From positions 4,588,001 through 4,652,000 of the forward strand of contig NC_058147.1 of assembly GCF_011075055.1 (NCBI RefSeq): 64,000 nucleotides of DNA, read 5' to 3'. Of the stretch, positions 21,455 through 33,771 are shown one piece after another; position 1 is the stretch's first letter; the number at the start of each line of letters is the position of its first letter. The notes beneath the pieces were generated by a model. It saw only the letters and a list, made by a program, of their open reading frames with translations, searched no databases and had not been told where the DNA came from. The translations under genes were made by a program, and so were the position numbers. The DNA comes from Mangifera indica. Its lineage: Eukaryota > Streptophyta > Magnoliopsida > Sapindales > Anacardiaceae.

Positions 21455-23402
21455 AGCTCAAGTAAACTGCAGTTGCTGTTTTTTTTCATATCTGAGCTTT
21501 GCTCCAAAGTGAAGCAAGGCACATCCGAGAAAGCCTAAAAAGAGAAGAGGGGGCCAAAAAACAGGCAAAGTGTTGGCGCTAAATAAGAGCCTGATAGCTA
21601 GAGAGACGATGCAATCTGGTGTGAAATATAAAGAAAGTGGGTTTACGTGAATTGACGCGCAGGTGAACGCGCTTGGTAGAGAGTTAATCAAATTTGCTTT
21701 CTGACTTTTGAGAGAACTTTGGCCCCACAACTTTACAGAGGTATATATGTTTGGTTGACTAACGATGATTATGTGGCGGCCACGTAGTAGAGTAGAGAGA
21801 AATATCAAAGAGAAAGATAAAGATAATTCGATTTAACCAATAAGCTTCTGAAAATTAGAATCTGGTGGTTCCCACGACAATTGCCCAGTTGTAAAATGGA
21901 TTTATATATGTATATATGTATGGACTGCCCTGGTTCGACGCCGAAATAGAATTATATTATAAAATTAGAAATGCTCCGGTTAACTTACATTGACCGGTTC
22001 TTAATCATTTCTTAGTGCTGCTCAACTACTAAACTTGATTTGGCATCGGATTTAAGCTATTAAATTAATAAAGAGGGCCAATAAATTGGTGATTCTGGAC
22101 CAAAGATAATAGCAAAAGACTAGGAAGGTCTACGTCTTTGTCTTCATGTTTTTTTTATTAGAAAATCTATTCAAACTGAATTAACTTTTTTGAGATTGAA
22201 TCAATTATACAAAATAACTAAATTTTTGAATCTAAACATTAATGAATTTCGAACCTAAACCCTTTTCACTTGAGAATTCCACAATTTGCCTTAGTGAAAG
22301 CTTGAGCTCATGAACGTAGTCAGCAATGCCTGTCTCTAACTATCAATCCCCATCGCCTCCATTTAACAATGAATCCAATCCGGGGAATTTATTTCCATTC
22401 AACAACGTCTTAATTGACACGGCAACCTGCAAGACAGATTTTTGATCTAATGAAGCAGGTTCTGCAGCAGTTTGTTAACATGCATGTCAACAATAACAAG
22501 ACAAACTTCTTAGCCCAACTTGACCGCAAAGACAGCTGCTTAAAGTGGAAAAATCAATGTTTTAAGATGTGTTTTGCTGAGAAGGTAGCTCATTATGATT
22601 AGTTGACGTTTGAATTTCATCATCAGATAGGATTATTATTATAATAACATTAGGTATGCATCTCTGTTTTTCTAAAAACATAGCATCTTTTAATCAAAGT
22701 GGTTCAATTTACAATTCGGAAAACCATATCTAGGACTTCTGATTTTACATAATTGAATATGAAAATCATAGTATAATGTATATAGACAAATCTCATTTTT
22801 AGAAAATGGACAGTCTTATGAAATAGTTGTAAGGGGACGTTTGGTTAGAAGAGATTAAAGATTACTCTAGTAATTTATATTTTATTATTTATCTTATTTT
22901 ATTTGGTTTATAAGTAATAATAATTTTTTATTATCAATTATGATGTGATAAGTAATAGAAAAGACAATTAGATTACTACTTTTATCTTAAGTATTAAAAA
23001 ATTATTAATGTAATTTTGAATTTATTATAACTATATCTTTATTTATTTTTTTAGAGCAAAAATAATCTTATTTTCTATTAATATAACAAATAACATAAAA
23101 AATAATTTAGAATAACTATATCCAAAGATATTTTAAGTAAAATAATATACTAATATTTTTTTATTATTTTTAACCAAACACAATAATTATTTATACTAAT
23201 CTAGTTTTATAAAGTTTTATCAAACATAATAATAAGTTATACCTAATAATCTTTAAAATAATTCTTTAATTTTAATAATAAAATATTCTTCAAACCAAAT
23301 GCTTCTTAACTATCAATAATTTTTCTTCCCGTATAAGGTATTTTGCTCATATATAATATAGTCAATTGCTATAGGTAATTCATATAGCTAGTTGCCTTTC
23401 GG

Positions 23403-24380
23403 TAGTGGTGTCAATGGGCGTGGCCCGAGGCCTAAACAGTACTAGGCCTTTGAGTTGGGCTAGCCCATTGATATATAAAGGCCCGCCCATATAATATGGG
23501 CCAGACTTTAATAGGGCTGAGCCGGACCGGCCAATTTAATCATTTTTTTTTAAAAAAAATTTTAAACACAAATTATTTTTCAATTATTAAAATCGAGAAC
23601 AGTATTTCGAATATTTTATTTATAATCTCTCACTTGTGGAGGAAAAATACTGTAATTACATGATGAAAAATATTTGAAATTGATAACATAGTATAAATTA
23701 ATTAATTTACATATTGTATAAATTACAAAACATAAATAAAATATATCTACTATATAAAATTTATTTACTCATCTTCTATATCTAAATCTCTGAATTCTTC
23801 AAAGATAAAGAATTATTATTTGTGAATTCAGATATTTTATAATATTTTGTAATGATAAAATAAAAATAAAAATAAAAATAAAATTATAAATATAAAAAAT
23901 TATTATTTACGAATTCAGATATTTTTTGAAAGAGAGTTAATGAGATTGAAAATATAATAAAATAATTGAGATTGAGGGATTAAAAGATTTGTAAATAAAA
24001 GTGAAAATGAAGGAAAATAGAATGAATTTATATAAGAAAATAAAGAAATTAAAAAATTTTAAAAAAATTAAGAAGAGGCCAACGACTTCTGCCACAAAAG
24101 AAAGAAGCAGATTCTGCGTCTGCCTTGCGGTTGAAGCAAGACACTTTGCTTCTCCAAGGCTGAAGTAAACAAATTTTTTTTTTAATTTTTATTTTTTATA
24201 TACAGTATTGGGCCAGGTCGGGCTAGCCCATAGGCTTAATATTAAAACCCTAAACTTGACCCGATAGCCAATGAACCTAGCCTGACATGCTATAATACCG
24301 GGTTGAGTTTTCTTGTACTGGGCTCTTTTTTTGTGCTTTAAGCCGAATATTTATTTAATCTGGTCCAATTGATGTGTCTA
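23403..24380. mobile_element. hAT-like non-autonomous element, 978 bp, with 8-bp target duplication
   Basis: The left end TAGTGGTGTCAATGGGC pairs with the inverted right end TAGACACATCAATTGG. The flanks CCTTTCGG (23395-23402) and CTTTTCGG (24381-24388) are an 8 bp duplication with one mismatch. The subterminal parts are GGCCC-rich (AGGCCCGCCCATATAATATG and GGGCTAGCCCATAGGC). The long AT-rich interior encodes no transposase. Confidence 0.75.
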
Positions 24381-25187
24381 CTTTTCGGTATCAATTTTGT
24401 GAGTTTGAGTAAGAAACAGTCAGACCACACAACACTGTCCACTTTACCAAAATCAAACTGCGTGAATATTAGTATGTTTATGTAGCTACCGCCATTTACC
24501 ATAGTAGAATATCATTGAGACGCGAGGAAACTAGAAACCAACAAACGGGCTTTGAGCTTTAAATTCAAACAAGAAAGCAGCAAATGTGGAACTATGATCA
24601 GGCATATAGAGTTTGAACAAGTCCTGGGTTTTTTAAGCTTGTTTTCTCAATTATTGACCGTTAGTGCACAATTTATTACTGTAAAGTCAACTAAATTGAT
24701 GTGTCATTCTCATCTACCAACCACAAAGCAATCTTGTAAGATACATTTGGTTGATAAGCTTTATAATATATCGTCTGTTTAATCAGAAATTGCAGTTTCT
24801 AAGCATAACATATTGGGGTTCATTTGGACTAAAGTCCAATCCACTCCAACTATTACTGAGCCGGGGACATTTTCAATCGGCCCACCCAACTAGCCACCTC
24901 CGCTGCTGGCTTGTGTAGTGGACGAAATCTTAAACGATTGGTCATTTTATATGGCCCTCAAATGCACTAGTTTTCCTGTGAAAATTAATAATGTTATTAC
25001 GTTTAGGTCATGTCTGGCTTATGAAATAGTTTTCTGCTTTGACCGTTATATGTATGATTATGATAAGTTAACACTTCTTCTTCGAACCTGTATTTACCTT
25101 GGAGGATATCTGTCTGGAGAGAATTATTACATTAGGATTATTCTTGTAATTTGGAGTGTAATAATATTTACTTAATGTTTATGAAAA

Positions 25188-25642
25188 AGCCAAAAGATTT
25201 GTTCCCACTCAAGCTTAAATGTAATTTTAAACTCATACCTTTTAACTTTAAAAAACTTAAACTCTCATTTGTGAATAAAATTCTGTTAAAAAACTTGGTC
25301 AACGTTAAGTGCAAAATCATTATTTAACAAAAAATTAAAAAAACTAAAGTTTTATTATAAATCTTTCCTCAATTTAAAAATCTAATAATTTTCTCCTACC
25401 GAAAGTTTGAAAAAGTGGCAATTTCACTCTTAGGGCTTTGAAACCATAGTAAAAAATGACAAATTTTACTTTCTCCGGTCGTGTCGACTCTCTTTTCCGA
25501 CCTATCTCTTTCTACTGGCTTGTTTTTATTCATCAATGATAGTGATTTCTTTTGACAAAGACAAAATCATATTTGTCGAAATGTTTTCGCTTTAGACGAA
25601 GATGTCATAAAATAATGAGTTGTTCAATTGCACAACATGAGA
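25188..25642. repeat. Left half of a fold-back Mutator-like element
   Basis: GCCAAAAGATTTGTTCCCAC and the following left arm match the family. The copy breaks off near the G14 tract at 25643, and no right terminus follows. Confidence 0.5.
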
Positions 25643-25656
25643 GGGGGGGGGGGGGG
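25643..25656 (+). repeat. G14 homopolymer
   Basis: Fourteen consecutive G residues follow GAGA and precede a T run. The tract coincides with the break of the Mutator-like fragment; its length is likely to be unstable or a sequencing weak point. Confidence 0.9.
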
Positions 25657-26569
25657 ATTTTTTTGAGGTTTAAAATAGATGTTTGTACGAAATAATTTAA
25701 AATTAATTATATATTTTATACGGAATATAACTTGTGCAGACTAAAAAGTAAAAACCTAATGAACAAAATAATATCAGATGTTAATCCTCTGGGAACATAT
25801 TGCATACGCCCTTTATAATTTTGGCCTAAAAATAAAGCAAGGGAATTCGTACGATCTATTTTCTCTCACAAATATATTGATATTTAATATTTATTATCTA
25901 AAATAAAATATTATGTCAAAGTTGTCTTTTGGGATTTATCTGTTTACATTTATTGGAATTTATATTAGTTTAAAAAATTTCATAAATTCTTCCAACTATT
26001 AGAGAGCTTCATATTCATTGGAATAAGATCGATGTTGAAAGAGAAGATGAACATAAATGCCTTAACTATGATCCTGACCGTAGAGAAGCTAAGCCCCAAG
26101 GGAGAATCTGAAATTCAGAAAACAACAAAAAGAGACAGTGAGCAAGTTCCCAGAATTTGAGGTCCCCGTGCATATCGCGGTTTCTTGAACAAGTCAACAA
26201 AACTCAGTTGTCTCTACAACTTAACAACTCAATTAATAAAAACTCGCCTGAAATCAAATCACGATATAGCCGATAAATAAAAATAATTAAGCCGTACGTC
26301 CTATATTCTGGCCGCTCAAGCATGCAGGTTAGAATTTCTGATGGCGTGGTTTGCGCTTCAAGCACATGCTCTGATCACGTAACAGAATGATAGTTAAGTA
26401 GATGCTAATTAATCAGTAATCACAGACTACTTTTGATGTTTTTCCTAGACTGTGAGTAGAGATAACGGGATTTCTCAGTGGAAATAGGAAAAGGGATGAA
26501 AAAAATTTCTACAATTAAGGTAGAAGAAGATTTTTCTCGTGGATACGGGAAGAAGTGATATAAAACTTA

Positions 26570-26830
26570 AAAAAATCATATATCAAAAGTTAATTATTGA
26601 GATGAGAGAGTTTAAAATTATATAAACTCATATTAGTTATCTATATTTTTCAATATAGAATTCAAGTCTTATACTTTATACTTGAATTCTAATATATTAC
26701 CATTCTCTGCAATCCCTACACCTAGTTTTTGAGGTGAGAGAGCCTAAAATTATGTAAACTCTATGGTAGTTGTTCATATTTTTTGACGTGAGATCCAAAT
26801 CCCATATTTCTCTTGGTATGCTTGATTTTT
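26570..26830 (-). repeat. LTR/TRIM-like repeat fragments
   Basis: Two copies of a unit containing GAGAGAGTTTAAAATTATAT/AACTC and TTTTCAATATAGAATTCAAG or TTTTGACGTGAGATCCAAAT lie in tandem. The same unit occurs at 54655-54805, 55388-55517 and 57085-57215. It resembles the ends of Ty1-copia/TRIM LTRs read on the minus strand. Confidence 0.5.
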
Positions 26831-27946
26831 AAATCACTGTTGAAAATGAGTTGTACGAAGAATAAAATTGTGAAGCGGTGACTGTCACGAGCATATTCAA
26901 AATAGTAAATTGATTACAACCCTTCGTAGTATGACGAGTAACATTGATAATATTTCAAACTAGCTTTCCAAGGAGACCTCAAGGAAGACAATGACTGGTT
27001 GAGAAATTACATGCACTTGCCAAATTGCCTTTGTTTTAAACAAGTTACAGTAAATAGGAATCTCATGATAAACTAAAATTTCGTTGATACATTCAAAGGA
27101 ATGCCAATTGGCCATGGAATTTACTTCTTTCTAAATATTTACATTGATCTTTGTTCAAAGCACAAAAATAAAGCAATTCCCAAGCATAGAACGAGTTATT
27201 CTAAATTCCAAAACAACGGTATCCATGAAAGGAAAGAGGGGGGAAAACCGTCAGCTATCATTTATTGAGTGAAATATTGAGATGTATAATGAAACCAAAT
27301 TACCAATGGCATCTCATTTTCTTATTGTAAAATATTGAGATGTAGATGAAAGACAATATTGGCCTTATATCAACAGACATTTAACCGGAAATATCGAAGG
27401 AGACGACTATGATTCCCTTAAAAATGGTGCTCATTTCAAGACATGGGATATGCCTGTGGACCTACCTACCTCTTTTTACTCTTGCTATTGTTATTTTCTC
27501 TTGAAATTTTTACTTTAGTTTGTTAACCTCGAGAGCTCTTCTTAATGGCAGTAGTTGTCAGTACTTTCTCCTATTGCTAAGAGAATCTCTCTCTGTATGG
27601 TCCGGTTACTTGTCTACCATGCAATTTCATGTTCACCACGCTGTAGATTTAATTTGTTTTTTAGATTAAACATCTTTAAAGTCGATATCATGAACTTCAT
27701 AAAAAAGGCTAGTTTGTTTGGTCTTTTGGGATTGTAGAGGTTTTCCTTGTCCAGGACTTACATATTCAAGTTCATTTTCGTTTTCTTCCATTTCGCAAGG
27801 TTCTTTTTGAAGGAAAAAGGCCATTAAAGCTGATCTTTATTTTCTCTAGGGTGTCTTTCGACATGTCTGTCTGCTTCAAAGTACAAAGTATCTCCCAGAA
27901 AGAGAGAGGGACAACTCAAGAAAAAGTAATAAGAGTTGATAAAGAG

Positions 27947-29120
27947 ATGGCATTAGAGGCAGTGGCTTACCCGCAGGACCGATTTGGTTACGCTTGCAAA
28001 GACTTGTGCTCTCTGGGAGCTGGAGCTTCCGGATTTCTTGATCAAAATACAGGTCTTCATGCAAATTGGGACTCCTCATCTCCTTCAATGATGCAACACG
28101 CAATGGATTGGGCTCCTAATTCTTCTCCTGAGGACTTCACAGTTGACCAATCTCCATCTGAAGGATTACTACCGGCAACAACGGCCGGTAGGCGGAAGCG
28201 AAGACGCACTAAGAACAGCAAAAACAAGGAAGAAATTGAGAATCAAAGAATGACTCACATTGCTGTTGAACGCAACCGCCGTAAACAGATGAACGAGTAC
28301 CTAGCCGTGCTTCGGTCTCTTATGCCGTCTTCTTATGTTGAAAGGGCAAGTTATGACTATTTCTTCGCCGACGAAAAATAACATTTTTTCTTATTTTTCA
28401 AATACAATATTTGAGCTACGAGTCCAAATTTATTTGATCTCAACTGACAAGGCTTCTAGACCATTAGTTTTGTAATTTATTTGAATATTTTCATCAAATT
28501 ATACTTTGTTTATTTTCCTAATATGCCTAGTATAATAATCAGGGTGACCAAGCATCGATAATCGGCGGCTCCATTAACTTTGTTAAAGTGTTAGAACAGC
28601 TTTTGCAGTCCATGGAGTCCCAGAAGAGGACTGCAAAAAAACCAGGCGATAATGGCGTCTCTTCCCCGTTTGCGGATTTCTTCAATTTCCCGCAATATGC
28701 ATCACTTGCAAGTCAGCACGGCAGTTCATTTGACACGGCAAGTGATTCGAGTATGACGGATAACATTGCAGATATAGAAGTGAAATTGGTGAGGAGCCAT
28801 GCCAACATTAAGATACTTACAAAGAGACAACCCAGGCAGCTCCAACAGATGGTGGCCAGGTTTCAACGTCTCCGGCTCAGCATTCTCCATCTCAATATCA
28901 CAACTACTATAGATCAAATGGTGCTATATTCACTCAGTGTTAAGGTTAGCCATCACCGTATAATATATACACATATATATTGTAATTACTCACATTGATC
29001 TTCATTTTAAAGCTATATTTTTCTTTGTGTAAATTGGGATAGATTGAGGAAGGGTGTCACCTGAGCATGAGCACGGTGGATGAAATTGCAGGTGCTGTGA
29101 AAAAAACACTAGTGAATTGA
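27947..29120 (+). CDS. bHLH transcription factor, subfamily Ia (bHLH94/bHLH96-like)
   Basis: This is a nuclear DNA-binding protein. Three exons, 27947-28345, 28543-28944 and 29043-29120, give 292 residues starting [11 protein letters not shown], the exact N-terminal style of bHLH94/96. A basic stretch [20 protein letters not shown] (81-100) precedes the basic region [13 protein letters not shown]104, E108 and R112 of the E-box-reading H-E-R pattern are present. Helix-loop-helix follows ([10 protein letters not shown], then [14 protein letters not shown] across the splice). Exon 2 continues with a [11 protein letters not shown] motif and a C-terminal ACT-like fold ([32 protein letters not shown]). 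Exon 3 gives [19 protein letters not shown]. The first intron begins GCAAGT, not GT; no GT donor keeps the conserved ER-GDQ junction. The subfamily includes relatives of SPEECHLESS/MUTE/FAMA, but the role of this member is not deducible. Confidence 0.93.
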
Positions 29121-32100
29121 TGAAGAAGTTGCAGCTTTTCTTTAGATAATAGCTAATCAAAATGTGAATATAATTTTTTTTTTTTTAAATTCTGTAACTG
29201 GGGTTATCTATGTCTCTGATAATTGATGAGTTAAAGTGTCACTGGTACTGTCGCTTACTTTCGTTCTAGTTATCTGTCTTCTTCGGACCTTTGAGAATCC
29301 TGTGTGGTGTGTACAAAATTTGTCCTGACCGCCCACCGGCCCCCGGACTCCTAAAATCTTATGCCGTGGGCTTTTAAGCCATGTATGATCTGCTCCGGGT
29401 AAGCAACAGACACCACTTACTTCCAGTTGCATGCATCTTCTAAGTTTTATATTTAACCAGACAAAAATGTCCGAGTCACAAACACGACTTCCCTAGTTAT
29501 GTTCATGCATGGTTTAAATGTTATCTCCAGTATTGAATTTCTTTTTATTTTGGGTAATGTGTATATATATACCTTCATGCTCGAAATTCATTTGGGTTCA
29601 TATATATATCCGCTTCCTGAATTATCCTCAGTGCCATTCTCAATCTGAGCATTTTCCAGGAAGCTGCAAAGAGAATGAAAGTTTCCTTTCCGCCAATATG
29701 TGATGTTCTTTCCTTTGAAAAGGCATTGCTGCTTGCTGCCACTAGCTATAAGTTCTTAGCCTAAATTCACTTTCTGCATTAAATGATAGGCAAAACTGGC
29801 TTTAATTTAAACCCTTCTGCAATCAATGGGTTCCACATGCAAATCCAACATAATTCGAAGGACCTTTGTCTTTTGTTGAATGAATCTAGGTGAAGGTGAT
29901 TATAGATTATGATTGATTAATTATACATATGAATGATGGCAGAAATTGCTTCTGGAAAATGAAAATTAGACAAATGTATATTAAAATAAATTATATCACT
30001 GATAACGATCCAGGAGATTCTTGTTAACACTTTAAGGGAAAAGGAGAAGCCATAAAAGACATAGGAATTACAAGAGCTAAAACTCGATTAACAATTGGCT
30101 TTATAATTGACACTTATGTTAATTACCCTTTCAGGATCCCACGTTCAATAAATAAAGCTTATTGATTTGGGCGATAGACGGGTTCCATTCTTGACAAAAG
30201 AAAAAGGTACACTGTCCAACCAAATGACAAAATTCTTTTTCGTGGAGTGGAAGTGCATGTGAGGTGGTAACGAAGAAGTTTCCTGATTGAAATGATTGCT
30301 CATTAGATAATCAGTATGATTTTGATGGCAATAACATCACTTTAATCCTTCATATGATTGATTGAAGTGTTGATTATGTTTATGGAAAGTAATTAAGAAT
30401 GAACAGAAGTATTTCTTCAAGTGTAGAGAGACAAATCTTTCTAATCATTGATTTATTTTGATCTATTTTATGGAACTAATTAATAATTAAATTTCAAGGA
30501 GAATCAATTAACTGAGTGGTGTCCCTAGTCTTAAGCTTGTTATCTTTGATGATATCCCTTTCTATTAGATAGTGGTTGAAATGCTTAAGATAAGTTGAAC
30601 GTGCTGTGTTCCAGTTCTAGATCTGTTAGCTAGAAACACGCAGACTCATGACAACCAAAATGCAAAGAAATCAAGTGACAGAAAGATGATCCAACCTCAA
30701 ATTTTTATAAAAAACTATGTCTCTTTAACAATTCAGTTGTCGTCAAGAAAGTAGCACTGCAAATATTCATATTGAAAGATGATCCACCACTCTCTCTTTC
30801 ATCATAATCTAATTTGTCATCAACAGTTTTTGAGTCAATCAAGTCAGAGTGAAAAGTCATCCACAACAACATGAAATTGCGATGAAAAAAGAGTTGTGAA
30901 GACTAAAAAAATGTATGACAGAGAGAAAAAAATATAGCGATAAGAGAGAGAAAATGAATTGAAAAGTTGATAGTGTGAGATTCTTTCTAAAGAAGGGGAG
31001 GTGGTGGGGGGCCAACTAAAGGAAAAATAAAAGAGTTTTTATATAATTAGGATATTTAAAGTTTTGTTAGATTAGAGTTATATTATAATTTTAAAAAATA
31101 AAATAAAGGGATGAAATGACAATTTCACCTCGTTCTATTCATTTAATATTAGTTTGATTTTAAATGTGAAAACATTTGTTATGACGTAAAGTGTTTCGTC
31201 AAACCTTAGGTGGGACAATGTAATTTACTCATTTGGTTATTATTTGCTTATGATTCTAAAATTCTTTAAATGTGTTATGCCCTTGTTCAAGCATTTCTAC
31301 TGTGATAGTATGTGGTTGGACTTCAATTAAGCTTATCCAGTGGAATGCCAGACTTACGTGGTCCAACTCAATATTCAACCAATTGATCTAGGGCAGCAAT
31401 TTTTCCATCTTTTCTGGCCTTAAGGCCCATCTTCTTCATCGTTATCGAGCCACTGATCCCATGTCTAAAAAGAAGAGATTAAGCAGGAAATCAAACAGAA
31501 ACCGGATATATAGAACTTTTTATTATAAAAAATAATAATTTAGAAAAACCTCCTTGATTTCTGATGCTATTTTGTAAATATGCTATCAGCTAACATCCAC
31601 TGGGGTGAAATAGTGAGGTGGCAAAAGAAATTTGTATTTAGTGAAGAGTAGAACATTTCAATAATTGTACTAAGATTTGACGACCACACAACCCCCATCT
31701 GTTTTACTTGAGACAACACTTGCATGTAGTTCGGGGCTCAGGCTACTGCATAACTTCCAGACAAAAATTGGAAGTCAGTTCAGTCATCGATGAATTTGCC
31801 ATCACTACTGCAAGTCCTTAGCCACACGCAACGCTCATTAATTAAAGGCCAAACGACTATTTCCCACCCAAGGTATGCTGTAATGACAAGTTTCCACCCT
31901 TTAATTATGGAAACACCAAACACCCACCCATGATCGGTTAGATTTAACAAAACTCTAACGGTGATAAGGGTAAAATCGTCATTTTCTCTAGAATATTAAA
32001 AATAAACTAAAATAGAATATATTTTGCCCCTCTAAACTTTAAAAACTAAAATTCCCCCCCAGCCTAAGTTTTAAAAAATCGCAGTTTCACCCTCTCGAAG

Positions 32101-33771
32101 CATTGCCGACGGTCTCCGGCTCCATCGCCGACGATCTCTCCCTCCCGAAGCATCCTCACCTTCCGGAGATCTCTTTCCTCCCATTTGAACTTCCAATCGG
32201 AGTCGAAGAAGCTGTGGAAGACGAAGACGAGACGACTCGTCGTCCTCTGGGAAGACGAGTCGTCTTCATCTGGGAAGACGATTTCTCTTCCCAGACGGCT
32301 TCTCTCTGCATCGGATGCGTTGAGGTCGAGTTGAGAGGGGTCGTCGGTGGAAGAGAAGCCGTTGGGAGGGGAAGACAGCCGGTGATGGCGCCGGAGAAAG
32401 CGACGGAGAAGGGTTTGGAAATTGGAAGGGTTTGGAAATAAACCCTAGGGGGGGAAATGCAATCTTTTCAAACTTAGCTTAGGGAAAAGTGTTAGTTTTT
32501 AAACTTTTAGGGGGGAAAATGAGATTAAATTTACCACCGTTAGGGTTTTGTTAAATCTAACCGGCCATGGGTGGGTGTTTGGTATTTCCATAGTTAAAGG
32601 GGGGACATTTGAGAAAACGCTAAACCTTGGGTGGGAAATAGTCGTTTGGCCTTAATTAAATATGGGCATGGCATGTGGGCTGTTAATCAGTTGGGCGTGG
32701 GGGGTGGGGGTGGTTGTGTTGTTATTGTCATGGCGTGTAAAAAAAAATTCCTTGCTACAGTCATGGTGTGGCAAATTTTAGGTAACATATGTGGTCTATG
32801 ACTATGAAGCGGGTAATTATATTTGAGGAAATGAAGTCATTGTTGCCTATTGATAGAAGGTAAGCCATCAAATCAAATGGTTGGGCGTGCTTAATCATCT
32901 TTTAGACTAAAGATGAGGAGTGTAAAAAGAAATACTTGATTGGTTGGACTCTAAATAAGGAAATACTAGTTGATTGGTGGGACTCTAAATAGTTGATTTT
33001 TTTTTTTTTCAAACGAGGATTTCATTCCAGTCGAATTGTCTTTATGAGTTAAATTAATTATACTGTTTAGATAAAACTTTTAACAATTTAGAATCTAATT
33101 TTTCTTTTTTAAAAATTCTATTTTTTTTATTATTCAAATTATTATTTGAAAACAATAAAAGAATGTTACGTTTTGCTAAATATGACCTAAAGTTATAAAC
33201 AGATTCATTGCTCTCTATTACAAGGTTATGGAGTGAAAATTAACATGAAATCATCATCTTCCTCAAGGAAAAATTCAGAATACCCCAAATAATCCTAAAC
33301 ATTCTTAGTCTAACCAATTGTTTCATCCGTGTAGAAACATTTCTGACATAACACTGCAATCTAACTAGTCTTTGTTTTTCCTTTTAATTTTTGGCTTACA
33401 TAACCTCTGAAAAAAGGATGACATATTGATATGGCAGGTATCCTTGAGTGGAAATGTTACCTTTTTTACTCCCAAGGCAGTGGTTTAATCTCCTCTGTAT
33501 CACACATTCACACCAGTAAACAGAACTTATTCTTGTTTTACTTTAGAACTGAAGTTGGAGCCTTTGTTTGAACTTTATTCTTCTGAAGTAGCTTCACCTT
33601 CTCCACAATCCTCTACTATCCCATAGCTCATCATCTCAAGTCTTAGTTATGTACTTGGTGCAAAAAGCAGACTTAAATGGACTGCTTACACATAGATTGT
33701 GTTCATCTTTGCATTGCAAAAATAATCTCCTCTATAACCAAATATACCAAAGACTCAAATCCTTGAAGTCT
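29121..33771. other. Spacer between bHLH and second ATL gene
   Basis: No gene is supported. The complete fold-back Mutator-like element at 31847-32651 is listed separately. A possible diverged relative ends near 31240 (ACCTTAGGTGGGACAATGTA). A GC-richer patch at 29300-29410 encodes nothing recognisable. The rest is AT-rich spacer including a T-run at 33000-33010. Confidence 0.6.
31847..32651. mobile_element. Complete fold-back Mutator-like element with perfect 9-bp target duplication
   Basis: This 805 bp copy is the best preserved of the family. It opens GGCCAAACGACTATTTCCCA and closes with the exact inverted TGGGAAATAGTCGTTTGGCC. TTAATTAAA flanks it at 31838-31846 and 32652-32660. The inverted similarity continues through the arms for more than 200 bases (for example AACAAAACTCTAACGGTGAT against ACCACCGTTAGGGTTTTGTT). 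The centre is GC-richer with interlocking GACGAGTCGTCTTC palindromes. An open frame at 32103-32441 in this centre has no protein-family character. It carries no transposase, so it must be mobilised in trans. Confidence 0.9.

Larger units (their letters stand above)
21455..27946. other. Large spacer between ATL and bHLH genes
   Basis: This 6.5 kb region has no supported gene. A TATATA motif at 21742-21749 could belong to the ATL gene's promoter. It contains a hAT-like element (23403-24380), half of a Mutator-like element (25188-25642), a G14 tract and LTR-like fragments (26570-26830). The remaining parts, 21760-23390 and 26830-27900, are AT-rich. A short repeated phrase, AAATATTGAGATGTA, occurs at about 27272 and 27331. 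Confidence 0.6.

Noticed and set aside
21458..21808. 116-residue minus-strand frame upstream of the ATL6/31-like gene
   Set aside because: It lies in the leader and promoter of the ATL gene and has no recognisable domain.
21925..21950. GGTTCGACGCC as a tRNA T-loop
   Set aside because: No matching acceptor, D or anticodon arms are found around it.
32103..32441. 112-residue open frame as a gene captured by the Mutator-like element (Pack-MULE)
   Set aside because: It lies wholly in the GC-richer palindromic centre, and its acidic/basic repeats follow from GAAGACG units; it matches no protein family I know.
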